DNA of 64,000 nt from Serratia ficaria. GTDB taxonomy: Bacteria; Pseudomonadota; Gammaproteobacteria; Enterobacterales; Enterobacteriaceae. The position numbers and the translations under genes are program-made. The notes beneath the pieces are model-generated. The model was given only the letters and a program-made list of their open reading frames with translations, had not been told where the DNA came from and did no database searches. Shown in pieces: positions 9,394 to 18,200 of the stretch; within the stretch, counting starts at the first letter, position 1; the number at the start of each line of letters is the position of its first letter. The DNA is taken from the NCBI RefSeq assembly GCF_900187015.1, contig NZ_LT906479.1, positions 3,906,001-3,970,000 of the forward strand. The letters run 5' to 3'.

Positions 9394-10184
9394 TGCAGCT
9401 CCTCCGCGCGCAGGCGGTACAGCGCGTCGAGAAACGCCGGGGTAAAGCTGCCCGGCCCGGCGGCAGCGGCGGCAGCCAGGCCGCCGCAGTGCGCCATCAC
9501 CCGGCAGGCGGTGGCGACGTTATCCAGCCGCTCGCCCGGCAGGCAGCAAAAGGCGGCAACCACCGCCGACAGCGCGCAGCCGGTACCCACCACCCGCGTC
9601 ATCAGCGCATCGCCGCCGGCGACCGCCCACTCGCGCCGGCCGTCGGTAACGTAATCCACCGCGCCGGTCACCGCCACTATTGCGCCGCTGCTGCGCGCCA
9701 GCTCGCGTGCGGCGGGCAATGCGGCCAACGAATCGTCGGCGCTGTCCACCCCGCGGCCACTGGCCTGCAGGCCGCCGAGCGCCATGATCTCGGACGCGTT
9801 GCCCCTGATCGCCGCCGGTTTCTCATCCAGCAACCGTTTGGCGAACGCGGTGCGATAGGCCAGCCCGCCGACCGCCACCGGATCCAGCGCCCAGGGGGTA
9901 CCCGCCCGGTTGGCGGCCGCCACCGCCGCCAGCATAGATTCGGCGCGCGGCGCATTGAGGGTGCCGATATTGATCAGCAAAGCGTCGGCCACTGCGCTGA
10001 ACTGCGCCGCTTCGCTCGGCTCCACCACCATCGCCGGCGAAGCGCCGAGCGCCAGCAAGACGTTGGCCGTGAGCGATTGCACCACCTCGTTGGTCAGGCA
10101 GTGGATCAGCGGGGGTCGCTGTTTGAATTGGGTCAGACAGGCCGCGGCGCGGGCGCCGGGTAAAGCATCAGGTCGAGCGAGCAT
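9390..10184 (-). CDS. thiM: Hydroxyethylthiazole kinase
   Basis: A 264-residue ribokinase-like enzyme that phosphorylates 4-methyl-5-(2-hydroxyethyl)thiazole for thiamine salvage. Visible signatures are [21 protein letters not shown] near residue 30, ALDPVAVGG near residue 120 and [10 protein letters not shown] near residue 195, where the cysteine sits in the active-site GTGC. It is preceded by a TPP riboswitch and followed by the overlapping thiD. GGGAGGAATA precedes the ATG. Confidence 0.95.
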   Translation of the reverse strand: MLARPDALPGARAAACLTQFKQRPPLIHCLTNEVVQSLTANVLLALGASPAMVVEPSEAAQFSAVADALLINIGTLNAPRAESMLAAVAAANRAGTPWALDPVAVGGLAYRTAFAKRLLDEKPAAIRGNASEIMALGGLQASGRGVDSADDSLAALPAARELARSSGAIVAVTGAVDYVTDGRREWAVAGGDALMTRVVGTGCALSAVVAAFCCLPGERLDNVATACRVMAHCGGLAAAAAAGPGSFTPAFLDALYRLRAEELQ

Positions 10185-10228
10185 ATTCCTCCCAACCGGC
10201 GTTCAAGAAGGCGGGTACCGGTTGGGCA

Positions 10229-10306
10229 CCGAGACTTCCCTACGCTGGCATAATCCAGATCAGGTAATACGGGTAAAATCTCAGCCCTAACGGGCACCCC
10301 GAGTCA
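10229..10306 (-). promoter_or_regulatory. TPP (THI-box) riboswitch controlling thiM-thiD
   Basis: Read on the minus strand the element contains all conserved blocks: GACTCGGGGTGCCC, GGCTGAGA, TACCCG, ACCTGATCTGGATTATGCC and AGCGTAGGGAAGTC, in the order seen in the E. coli thiM riboswitch. The outer GACT/AGTC segments pair as P1. It lies 45-120 bases before the thiM ATG, so thiamine pyrophosphate is expected to switch off translation of thiM. Confidence 0.95.
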
Positions 10307-10384
10307 AGAACGCCATTATTGGGCTTGCCGCCGACGAGGTCAATCGCGCTATAGTAGTGGCAAAAAAAACAACCAGGAGACGCC

Positions 10385-10810
10385 ATGCAAACAAGACCCT
10401 ACCGGGAAGCCGATCGCCCGTTCCTGCGCACCCTGTACCTGGCGTCGCGCAAGGCGGCGTTTCCGTGGCGCAATACCGACGGTTACCGGCTGGAGGATTT
10501 CGATCGTGCGACGCTGGGCGAAGACATTTGGGTGGCGGAGGAGGACGGCAAGCTGCTGGGGTTCGTGTCGATTTACCGCGCCGACAACTTCATCCATAAC
10601 CTGTATGTCGATCCCCTTTTGCCGCCGCGCGGCGTCGGCAGCGCCCTGCTGCAGGCGGCGGAGCGCACCTTCACCGCCACCGGCGCATTGAAATGCCTGG
10701 TGAAAAACGAAAAGGCGCTGACGTTCTATCGCAAGCACGGCTGGCGCATCATCTCGACCGGCAACGACGGCGACGAAGACTACTATCTGCTGCACTCTCC
10801 GGCCAAATAA
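10385..10810 (+). CDS. GNAT-family N-acetyltransferase
   Basis: A 141-residue single-domain GNAT acetyltransferase. Strand beta4 and the acetyl-CoA loop are visible at residues about 70-95 (IHNLYVDPLLPPRGVGSALL), and the C-terminal half contains CLVKNEKALTFYRKHGW, typical of the family. The acceptor substrate is unknown. CAGGAGACGCC precedes the ATG. It stands alone between the thiM riboswitch (divergent) and a convergent MFS gene. Confidence 0.88.
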   Translation: MQTRPYREADRPFLRTLYLASRKAAFPWRNTDGYRLEDFDRATLGEDIWVAEEDGKLLGFVSIYRADNFIHNLYVDPLLPPRGVGSALLQAAERTFTATGALKCLVKNEKALTFYRKHGWRIISTGNDGDEDYYLLHSPAK

Positions 10811-10821
10811 GGGCGCCCCCG

Positions 10822-12036
10822 TTATGCGCGCCCGGGCATAAAACGCAGCGTCAGCCGCCAGAACAGCAGCGCGCTCAGGCTGACGCCGGCCCCCAGCCAG
10901 CACACGCCGCTCCAGCCGGCCCAGGCGTAGACGTGGGTGCTGGCGAAGGCACCCAACCCGCTGCCGACGGCGTAAAACAACATGTAACACCCCACCAGCC
11001 GGCTGTGAGACTGCGGATGGGCGCTGAAAATCATGCTCTGGTTCAGCACGTGGATCGCCTGCCCGGCCAGATCCAACAGTACGATGCCCGCCACCAGCCA
11101 CGCCAGGCCGTGGTTCAACATGCCGAGCGGCAGCCAGGCCAGCGCCAACAGCAGCAGGCACACGCCGCTGGCCAGCTGCCCCAGCCCGCGGTCGGCAAGC
11201 TGCCCGGCGCGCATCGCCGCCAGCGCCCCTACCGCCCCCACCAGCCCGAACGCGCCCACCATCGAATGAGAAAAATTAAACGGCGGCCGGCTGAGCGGCA
11301 ACACCAGCGCGCTCCAGAAAATGCTGAACGTGCCGAACATCAGCAGCGCCAGCATGCCGCGAATCTGCAGCGTGCGATCGCGCAGCAACAGCGTCAGCAT
11401 CGAGCGCAGCAAGGCCGGATAGCCGAGCGTCGAAGGTGCCAGCTGCGGCGCGGGCAACAGGCGCGCCAGGATCGGCAACAGAACCAGCGTCACCCCGGCG
11501 GAGAAAAAGTACACCGTGCGCCAACCGCCGAGATCCGCCAGCGCGCCGGAAAGCGTGCGCGCCAGCAACAGCCCCAGCACCACGCCGCCCTGTGCGGCGC
11601 CGACCACCCGCCCGCGCTCATGCGGCGCCGCCAGCGTGGCGGCAAAGGCGATCAGCCCCTGGGTCATCGCGGTGCCCAGCAGCCCCACCAACAGCATCCC
11701 CGCCAGCAGCAGCACGCTGCCGTGCGACCAACCCACCGCCAGCAAGGCGGCAATCAACAGCAGCTGCTGGGCGGCCAACAGCCGGTGCCGATTAACCCGA
11801 TCTCCCAGCGGCACCACCAGCAACAACGCCAGCGCGCAGCCGAGCTGGGTGGCGGCGATCACCATGCCCACCGCCGCCAGGCTGATGTTGAAATCCTCGG
11901 CAATGGCGTCCAGCAGCGGTTGGGCATAGTAGACGTTCGCCACGCTGAAGGCGCTGGCGCCGGCCAGCAGCAACACCAGCGAAGCAGGCAGCCGGTTTAA
12001 CGCGGTACAGCCGGGCTCCAACGATTTATCGCTCAT
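10822..12036 (-). CDS. MFS transporter (DHA1-like efflux type)
   Basis: A 404-residue, twelve-helix major facilitator. SVANVYYAQPLLDAIAEDF near residue 30 and LAAPHERGRVVG near residue 130 are typical of small bacterial DHA1/YgaY-like exporters. It is probably a drug or metabolite efflux pump; the substrate is unknown. The ATG at 12036 is chosen because GGAG lies seven bases upstream; an ATG at 12048 would add MERT. It is divergent from an hxlR-type regulator 95 bases away, a common regulator-target pair. Confidence 0.87.
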   Translation of the reverse strand: MSDKSLEPGCTALNRLPASLVLLLAGASAFSVANVYYAQPLLDAIAEDFNISLAAVGMVIAATQLGCALALLLVVPLGDRVNRHRLLAAQQLLLIAALLAVGWSHGSVLLLAGMLLVGLLGTAMTQGLIAFAATLAAPHERGRVVGAAQGGVVLGLLLARTLSGALADLGGWRTVYFFSAGVTLVLLPILARLLPAPQLAPSTLGYPALLRSMLTLLLRDRTLQIRGMLALLMFGTFSIFWSALVLPLSRPPFNFSHSMVGAFGLVGAVGALAAMRAGQLADRGLGQLASGVCLLLLALAWLPLGMLNHGLAWLVAGIVLLDLAGQAIHVLNQSMIFSAHPQSHSRLVGCYMLFYAVGSGLGAFASTHVYAWAGWSGVCWLGAGVSLSALLFWRLTLRFMPGRA

Positions 12037-12051
12037 CGTTCGCTCCATTTT

Positions 12052-12068
12052 GGTTTCATTATTAAACC
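12052..12068. promoter_or_regulatory. Candidate HxlR operator (17-bp palindrome) between MFS gene and hxlR
   Basis: GGTTT-N7-AAACC, a 5-7-5 inverted repeat, sits in the 95-base divergent intergenic region. The second hxlR gene of the window has a palindrome of the same 5-7-5 geometry in its own divergent promoter (22355-22371). Confidence 0.45.
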
Positions 12069-12131
12069 TAATGAACTTTACGCGCGGAGGTTTTATAATG
12101 CAACCAGATCTCGCTGCAGGAGTGGAAAGCC

Positions 12132-12581
12132 ATGAAACGTAAAAGCCTGGAAGACGCGCAGTGCCCGGTGGCGCGCACGCTGGATGTGATTGGCGACTGG
12201 TGGTCGCTGCTGATTGTGCGCGACGCCTTCGACGGCGTGCGCCGCTTCAGCGAATTTCAGAAAGGGCTGGGGATGGCCAAGAACATTCTCTCTACCCGGC
12301 TGCGTACCCTGGTGGCGCACGGGGTGCTGGAGACGGTCCCGGCTTCGGATGGCAGCGCCTACCAGGAATATGCGCTGACGGCGAAAGGCCGCGCGCTGTT
12401 CCCGGTGATCGTCGGCCTGCGCCAGTGGGGGGAAGATTATCTGTTCAGTGAAGGAGAAACGCATTCAACGCTGGTGGAAACCGACGGCGGCCGGCCGATC
12501 CCGCGCATGACGCCGACCGGCAGCGGCGGGCAGCCCCTCACCCCGCTCAATACCCGGGTGGTGAAGGTGGGAGAGGCTTAA
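12132..12581 (+). CDS. HxlR-family transcriptional regulator (MFS-linked)
   Basis: A 149-residue winged-helix regulator. The HxlR hallmark CPVARTLDVIGDWWSLLIVRD is at residues about 11-30, with the conserved cysteine at about 12, followed by RRFSEFQKGLGMAKNILSTRL as recognition segment. Many HxlR proteins sense reactive electrophiles or oxidants through that cysteine. It likely regulates the divergent MFS gene. Its last 81 bases (12505-12585) are present again as a fragment at 13460-13540. Confidence 0.9.
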   Translation: MKRKSLEDAQCPVARTLDVIGDWWSLLIVRDAFDGVRRFSEFQKGLGMAKNILSTRLRTLVAHGVLETVPASDGSAYQEYALTAKGRALFPVIVGLRQWGEDYLFSEGETHSTLVETDGGRPIPRMTPTGSGGQPLTPLNTRVVKVGEA

Positions 12582-12648
12582 CGGATGGCATATTGGCGCT
12601 GTTCGTTTTATAATCAGCCCAATTACACGCATTGGTACAGGGGTTTAG

Positions 12649-12894
12649 ATGCGCACTAATACACCAGACGGATCGATAAGAAAATCGGTCAATGTATCCC
12701 TGCCGCAAGAGCTGTTAGAGCAGGCGCGGCGACATAACTTGAATATTTCTGCAGTGCTGACAGAAGCGCTGACCGAAAAACTCCGGCAAACCAGCCGCGA
12801 AGAGTGGCAGGAGCAGAACAAAGCATCTATCGAAGCGGTGAACGCCTTCACTGACGAACACGGCTCATTCACGGATTACCAAAAGGCATTCTGA
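12649..12894 (+). CDS. ccdA: Type II antitoxin CcdA
   Basis: An 81-residue antitoxin: residues about 10-45 are a ribbon-helix-helix DNA-binding domain (KSVNVSLPQELLEQARRHNL), and residues about 46-81 are the toxin-wrapping tail with WQEQNKASIEAVN and the closing HGSFTDYQKAF, close to plasmid CcdA. It neutralises CcdB and autoregulates the operon. The stop overlaps the ccdB start by one base. The pair sits between hxlR and the scar before rluF. Confidence 0.92.
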   Translation: MRTNTPDGSIRKSVNVSLPQELLEQARRHNLNISAVLTEALTEKLRQTSREEWQEQNKASIEAVNAFTDEHGSFTDYQKAF

Positions 12895-13208
12895 TGGAAC
12901 AGTTCCACGCTTATGAAAATAAGGGTGCAGGCCATGAAATTTACCCTTACCTCATTAATCTGCAGCACCCGCTGGCCAACATTTTAAAACATGTATTGGT
13001 TGCTCCACTGGTAAAACTCGACGACCTCGGCCATCCCCCTCCGGCCAAGATTTGCCCTATCGTCGACATCGCCGGTGAACCCTACATTGCCATGACGCAC
13101 ATGATGGCCGGCATCGACAACAAAGAGCTGGGTGAACCGGTTGCGGACCTCACCGCGCAACGCTATCTGCTGAGCGGCGCCGTCGATTTTTTGATGAATG
13201 GCTATTAA
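12894..13208 (+). CDS. ccdB: Type II toxin CcdB
   Basis: A 104-residue CcdB-family protein (PLVKLDDLG, ICPIVDIAGEPYIAMTHMMAGI, ELGEPVADLTAQR). Plasmid F CcdB poisons DNA gyrase, and its last three residues Trp-Gly-Ile are critical. Here the terminus reads FLMNGY, so the tryptophan position is asparagine and the final residue tyrosine. The fold is intact, but gyrase poisoning strength cannot be inferred. The start overlaps the ccdA stop. No terminator is evident downstream, where DNA becomes AT-rich. Confidence 0.9.
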   Translation: MEQFHAYENKGAGHEIYPYLINLQHPLANILKHVLVAPLVKLDDLGHPPPAKICPIVDIAGEPYIAMTHMMAGIDNKELGEPVADLTAQRYLLSGAVDFLMNGY

Positions 13209-13333
13209 ATATACTCGATAAATTTGAATGCGAAGAAGGTAAAGGAATTAACTTAATTACAGAAATGATAAATTTAATAACGCCCCTGATATAATATTGA
13301 TTATCAATGCAAGAAAAGAACATCCCCAGTTCG

Positions 13334-13459
13334 CTTCGCAATCCCCTGCGGGTCAGGTATAAAACCATGCCGACTCACTCATCCATTCTCCTCAACAAGT
13401 ACATCAGCGACAGCGGTATCTGTTACCACCCCATGCCGATCGTCATATCAAACAGCGCT
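13334..13459 (+). pseudogene. Fragment of rluF (promoter region and first ~31 codons)
   Basis: This stretch matches 14443-14585, the leader and first codons of the intact rluF, with a few substitutions. A 17-base block just before the ATG is missing and there is a 1-base deletion after the ATCTGT codons. The ATG (13367) and the first 19 codons are recognisable ([19 protein letters not shown]); the frame then shifts and ends at the junction with the next fragment. It is a remnant of a segmental duplication. Confidence 0.88.
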
Positions 13460-13540
13460 GCATGACGCCGACCGGCAGCGGCGGGCAACCCTTCACCCCG
13501 CTCAATACCCGGGTGGTGAAGGTGGGTGAAGTTTAACGGA
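13460..13540 (+). pseudogene. Fragment of hxlR (last ~25 codons and stop)
   Basis: These 81 bases match 12505-12585, the 3' end of the intact hxlR including stop codon and following bases, with about six mismatches by eye. They are fused directly to the rluF fragment in the order rluF-5' then hxlR-3', the reverse of the chromosomal order, which is the expected novel joint of a tandem duplication or additive integration. Confidence 0.88.
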
Positions 13541-13786
13541 GAGTATGAAGCGCCGGCTTCCCCAGCGGATTAAGAACCATTCCAGGCATCCGAGCAACAG
13601 ATAACATCCACCAAAAACGACAGTTGCAAACCATTCCACATCACCAACGTGGAAAAATTCACTGGCGTCTATCAGCCATGAAGTTTGCCGAGGAGTAAAC
13701 CATGGAATAGGAAAAAGCTTTATCGTCAAGACGGCCAATATGACGATGGCCATCACATTAGCGAGAAACAGCGCAGATTTTTTCAT
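13502..13786 (-). CDS. Small two-helix membrane protein, putative immunity to the Tlde1-like effector
   Basis: A 94-residue protein with two hydrophobic helices (residues about 5-24 and 52-73) and a short loop between them (WFTPRQTSWLIDASEFFHVGD). It starts 29 bases inside the end of the upstream effector-like gene, so the two are translationally coupled. I know no named family for it. By position and membrane location it could be the immunity protein; this is inference. The ATG at 13786 has AAAGG just upstream; an in-frame ATG at 13810 would add eight residues. Its last 12 or so residues are encoded by the antisense strand of the hxlR fragment, so the original C-terminus was probably lost. 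Confidence 0.6.
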   Translation of the reverse strand: MKKSALFLANVMAIVILAVLTIKLFPIPWFTPRQTSWLIDASEFFHVGDVEWFATVVFGGCYLLLGCLEWFLIRWGSRRFILSVKLHPPSPPGY

Positions 13787-14267
13787 AACCTTTAATCTCA
13801 ATAGTGCCATAAGCCCGTAGTCTGGTACCGGGAACTTTTACCGTTTTGGCTTTCAACAGCGCGGCTCGCAATCGACTGAATTCGTTCTGGGAATAGAAGG
13901 TTATACACCCTTCTGATAACCCCAGAGGACCGATAGGATGCAACCTGAACTGCCCGCGCATAACGCCGTTAATCCACGTTCTATCGTTAATTGTTCCATC
14001 GTCACGGTATAAAGCAAACCAGATATTGTGATCCACGTTAGTTACAAGGTCCTTAAATAGGGTCATCGCCTGCGACTTTAAGCCACCGGAGGGCCTATCT
14101 ACAATCCAATAGGTACCGGCAGGGATAGCTCCGTTATTGGGAACATCTGTGCAACCAGGCTGGTTTGTATAGTGCTTGTTGCCAGAAAAAACGGAAAACA
14201 TACCGACCCCCTGGCACAACAATGTGTTTATCTTGTTCCCATTATGAACTAAAAAACAGTTAAGCAT
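13758..14267 (-). CDS. Tlde1-like (DUF2778) L,D-transpeptidase-fold effector
   Basis: A 169-residue protein with the DUF2778/Tlde1 layout: FSGNKHYTNQPGC at residues 27-39, GAIPAGTYWIVDRPSGG at 46-62, and the catalytic segment HPIGPLGLSEGC with His110 and Cys121. Members of this family include type VI secretion effectors of Salmonella that cut and modify peptidoglycan tetrapeptides in the periplasm of rivals. There is no signal peptide, consistent with delivery by a secretion system. No T6SS genes lie in the window, so it would be an orphan effector. GGATGGGG precedes the ATG. It overlaps a small membrane protein gene downstream. Confidence 0.78.
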   Translation of the reverse strand: MLNCFLVHNGNKINTLLCQGVGMFSVFSGNKHYTNQPGCTDVPNNGAIPAGTYWIVDRPSGGLKSQAMTLFKDLVTNVDHNIWFALYRDDGTINDRTWINGVMRGQFRLHPIGPLGLSEGCITFYSQNEFSRLRAALLKAKTVKVPGTRLRAYGTIEIKGYEKICAVSR

Positions 14268-14492
14268 TTCATCCCCATCCTTTGGTTGAATTTTGATAAT
14301 ACCCGGCCAAAAGGATTTGATCTATCATATTGATTTAATGAATATTAATTACAGGGCGTAATAATAAAGACAATAATAGCGACCAAATCTATATCGATGG
14401 GGAAAATCTATGCTCTAGCGCCAGTATTTGCTTTCGAACAGCCTTCGCAATCCCCTGCGGGTCAGGTATAGTCCGCGTTTTACGGGGAAACC

Positions 14493-15272
14493 ATGCCGAC
14501 TCACTCATCCATTCGCCTCAACAAGTACATCAGCGACAGCGGTATCTGTTCCCGCCGCCATGCCGATCGCCACATCAAGCAGGGCAACGTGCTGATCAAC
14601 GGCAGGCCGGCCGCCGTGGGCGCACAGGTGTTTGTCGGGGATATCGTGCAAGTGAACGGCCAGCCGATCGCGCCGCGCGCGGCGGAGGAGCTGGTGCTGA
14701 TCGCACTGAACAAGCCGGTTGGCATCCTCACCAGCATGGGCAAGCACGAGCGGGATAACATCGGCGATCTGGTTAACCACAGCCAACGCATTTTCCCCGT
14801 TGGCCGGCTGGATAAGGCCTCTCAGGGGCTGATTTTCCTGACCAACCGCGGCGAACTGGTCAACAAGATCCTGCGCGCCGGCAATAATCACGAGAAAGAG
14901 TATCTGGTTACCGTCAACAAGCCGCTGACCGATGAATTTATTCAGGGCATGGGCGTGGGCGTGCCGATACTGGGCAAGGTGACCCAGAAATGCCGGGTGG
15001 AGCAAGCGTCCCCGCAGGTGTTTCGCATCATCCTGGTGCAGGGGCTTAACCGCCAAATCCGCCGCATGTGCAAATACTTTGGCTATGAAGTCACCCGGCT
15101 TGAGCGGGTGCGCATTATGAATATTGAGCTGGCGGGGTTGCCATTGGGCGAGTGGCGAGATTTGACCGATGATGAGCGAATCACGTTATTTACGCTGTTG
15201 GAGCACTCCACGTCGGAAGCAGAGATATCGCCAGGCGCCAACCGCCTGTCGCCCAGCGATATCCCGATATAA
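14493..15272 (+). CDS. rluF: 23S rRNA pseudouridine(2604) synthase RluF
   Basis: A 259-residue RsuA-type pseudouridine synthase. Residues about 6-55 are an S4 RNA-binding domain ([22 protein letters not shown]), followed by the catalytic domain with the aspartate motif [13 protein letters not shown] near residue 105 and the closing [25 protein letters not shown]. It modifies U2604 of 23S rRNA. The leader and first codons are duplicated at 13334-13459. The ATG follows TACGGGGAAACC, an acceptable ribosome binding site. Confidence 0.93.
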   Translation: MPTHSSIRLNKYISDSGICSRRHADRHIKQGNVLINGRPAAVGAQVFVGDIVQVNGQPIAPRAAEELVLIALNKPVGILTSMGKHERDNIGDLVNHSQRIFPVGRLDKASQGLIFLTNRGELVNKILRAGNNHEKEYLVTVNKPLTDEFIQGMGVGVPILGKVTQKCRVEQASPQVFRIILVQGLNRQIRRMCKYFGYEVTRLERVRIMNIELAGLPLGEWRDLTDDERITLFTLLEHSTSEAEISPGANRLSPSDIPI

Positions 15273-15287
15273 CTACGCCTCAGACAA

Positions 15288-18200
15288 TCAGAACGACCAG
15301 CGGATATTGGCGTTGATCGAATTAACGCGAGTGTCGGAACCGTATTGCCCCTGGTAGCCGATATCCAGCGCGCTGGAACGCGACAGTTTCACGCTCACCC
15401 CGACATCCGCCACCATCAGGTTGTCATCCACGGCCTGCCCCTGCGTGATGAAGGCGTCGCTGCCGGCAAATGCCATGCGCGATGAGGTCGTCTTATCGCC
15501 GTAGGCATGCTGCCAGCCCAGCGAGCCGTAAAGGCTGACGTTTTTCGGCAGATCTTTCGTACCGCGCACGCCCAGGGTCGAATAGAAGGTATTCATCGTT
15601 TCATTGCGGACGCTCAGCGCGGCGGCGCCGCCTTTTTCCTGGAAGCTATCGGTATGCAGGCGGATGTAGCTCAGGTTAACGAAGGGTTCAACGTTGGCGT
15701 CCGGCTGCCCAAAACGGTAGCCCGCTTCGGTGAATGCCAGCAGCGAGTCGGCGTCATAGTCCGCCTTGAGCCGGTCAGAGAAATTGCTGAAGTTAACGCT
15801 GCGCTCATTCTCGAGCCGGTGCCAGGTGTAACCCAGCGCACCGCGCAAGGAGAAGGCATCCCGCTGCCCTGCGGCATACAGGCCAAGGTGGTAATTATCG
15901 CTGTCGGACTTGGAGCTGCGGCTATCGATATCGTAGTCGCCGCGGCTGTACCCCATATATCCCCCAACGCGAACGCTGTGGTCGGCTAATTTGCGATCCG
16001 CCCCAATCAGGAAACCGCGCGTGTTGCCGTCCAGCTTGCCCACGTTGTCGTTGCCGCTGTTTCTTACCCAAGAGCCGAAGGTCTGCCCCCAGACGCCATT
16101 ATTTTCAGCCTGGGCGGGCTGAACCAGCGTCATCGCCAGCGGTGGAACGGGCAGTGAATCATTGTCGAAGGCGCGCAGCATGCGCTGATTCAGCACGCTG
16201 AACAGCTGGGTGCTGCCGGCGATCAGGTTGGACTGTATGGACGGATAAACTTCGCCCGACAGCTGATTGAACGCCTCGCGCGCTTGCGGCGCGCTCAGCA
16301 GCAATACGGAGTTATACAGCGCCAATGAGGGGCCGCTCTGCGCCAGCGTTGAGAGCGCGCCGGCGGTATTCCACTGGTTGCCGGTTTGCGCCACCGTTTG
16401 GAAAATGCCGGGCTTACCCTCGCCCGGGTTCTCGCCGCCCGGATTCTCGCCGCCCGGATTCTCGCCGCCCGGGTTCTCGCCACCCGGATTCTCGCCGCCC
16501 GGGTTCTCGCCGCCCGGGTTCTCGCCACCCGGATTCTCGCCGCCTTTTTGCGCGATCGTCAGGTCCACGGCGTTGGCGTTGTGCTTGAGCGCCACGTCCA
16601 GGAAGGCAGATTTTGAAACGGCCTCGGCGAACTGGCCGTCAATTCCGCCGTCCGAGGTCAAAATGCGGTAGCTTTGGCCGGTTTTATAGCTGGTTTGCGG
16701 ATCCAGCGCGGTGACCTGCACCTTGGCCTGCTCGCTGATGGTGGTTTTACCCGCAACGACCAGTTTATCGCTGCCGCCGTCGCCGGCGATATCAACGTCG
16801 TAGAAGGATTCACCGATAAAGTTCAGATAGCGTTTCAGCGTCAGCGTACCGATATTGCCGTCGCCGGGGGAAATATGGCCGCCGGACTGGATCTCGGTCT
16901 GGCCCAGGGTGCCGTTGCCGCCCAGCGTGCCGCCGGATTTGATCGACGCGGCGCTGCTGTAGCCCTGCCCGTTGTTCACGTCAGAACCGGCGGTGGCGTT
17001 GAGGATCAACGTGCCGCCATTCTCGGCGCTCAGCGTTTGAATATCGAAAGGGCTGTCTTCTTGCTGCGTATTGATATCGCTGGCGACGATGATTTTGCCG
17101 CCGCGGGCGGTCACGTTGGCCTTGAGGCGGGACAGGTCGCCGTTCAGCGTCGTCTGCCCTGAGGCGTTGATGACATCGCCTTCGCCGCTCATCTTGTTGC
17201 CGAACACGTAGTCGCCGGCGGTGTGGTTAAAGTACACATAGCTGCCGAACAACCCGCCCCGCAGATTGATCGCCGTTTGGGCGTCGATGCTGCCCGCCCC
17301 GCCCGCCGCGCCGAGCGTCGGCTCAGTCAGGCCGGTGCCGGTATCCATATTGCCGCGGCTGCCGATGATCAGCGCGCCGCGGTTCGAGCCGGAGCCGGTG
17401 TCGCCCAGCCGCAGCTCATTGGCGCCGGCGGAAAATACGCCGCCGTCCGCCACCGACAGTACGCCGTTGCCGTAGTCGCCGACGTTGACGCTGCTGCCGC
17501 TGGTAACGCGCGAGCCGTCGCCCGCGATGTAGAGCTCGGCGGTTTTACGCGCGCCTGAGACGCCCGCCACCTCGATGCTGCCGACGTTGACCGCGCCGCC
17601 GTTCAGCACGTCAAGATCGCCGTACAGCGTGAGCGCGCGGCCGACATGCCACTGCGAGTTCGCCCCCGTCACCGTGGCTTTCGGGCTTAGCTTATCGGTC
17701 TCGCCGGGCCCGGAACCGTTGCCGATGCGCGCATCGAACGCGGTATTCAGCACCGCGCCGTCTTCGATCGACAGCGTAGAGCGGGCCCCCAGATCGGTGC
17801 CGACGCTGAGAAAATTGCTGACGACTCTGGAACCGGCGCCCGTCGCGACAAGATGGCTGTCGTAGCCGCGGTTGGCGCCGACCACGATCTCTTTCGCGCT
17901 GGCCAGCGCCCCTGCTTCAACCCGCAACGTACCCAGGCCCAGATTTAAACCGCCGCGCAGAACATATTGATCGTTGACGGCGCTCAATACCGCATTAGGC
18001 CCCCTGACCGTCACCAGGCTTTCATAAATCAGACCGTCATGCCGGGTACCGATATTGATGTTGTAGCCATTAACTTCGCCATTATCGATCAACAGATCCC
18101 CGCTTTGATTGCGGCCGACATAAACCGTACCGGCGTAACTCAGGGGTGCGGTAACACGGGATTCGCCATCAAAAATAGCATCATCGGCGCGCGCCATGTC

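Noticed and set aside
8488..9654. 388-codon plus-strand frame opposite thiD and thiM
   Set aside because: Antisense to two well-identified genes, arginine/histidine-rich composition typical of a GC-rich shadow frame.
10693..12000. 435-codon plus-strand frame opposite the MFS gene
   Set aside because: Glutamine/arginine-rich low-complexity translation of the strand opposite a clear transporter; no motif.
13150..13368. 72-codon minus-strand frame between ccdB and the rluF fragment
   Set aside because: Overlaps the end of ccdB and the rluF fragment in antisense; no ribosome binding site and no recognisable domain.
12649..14267. ccdAB and effector locus considered as an integron, transposon or prophage remnant
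   Set aside because: No integrase, transposase, attC-like site or terminal inverted repeats were seen; the flanking duplicated gene fragments explain the boundaries better.
16423..16542. Tandem repeats considered as a CRISPR array
   Set aside because: Units are 15 bases with no spacers and translate in frame as GGENP within the autotransporter.
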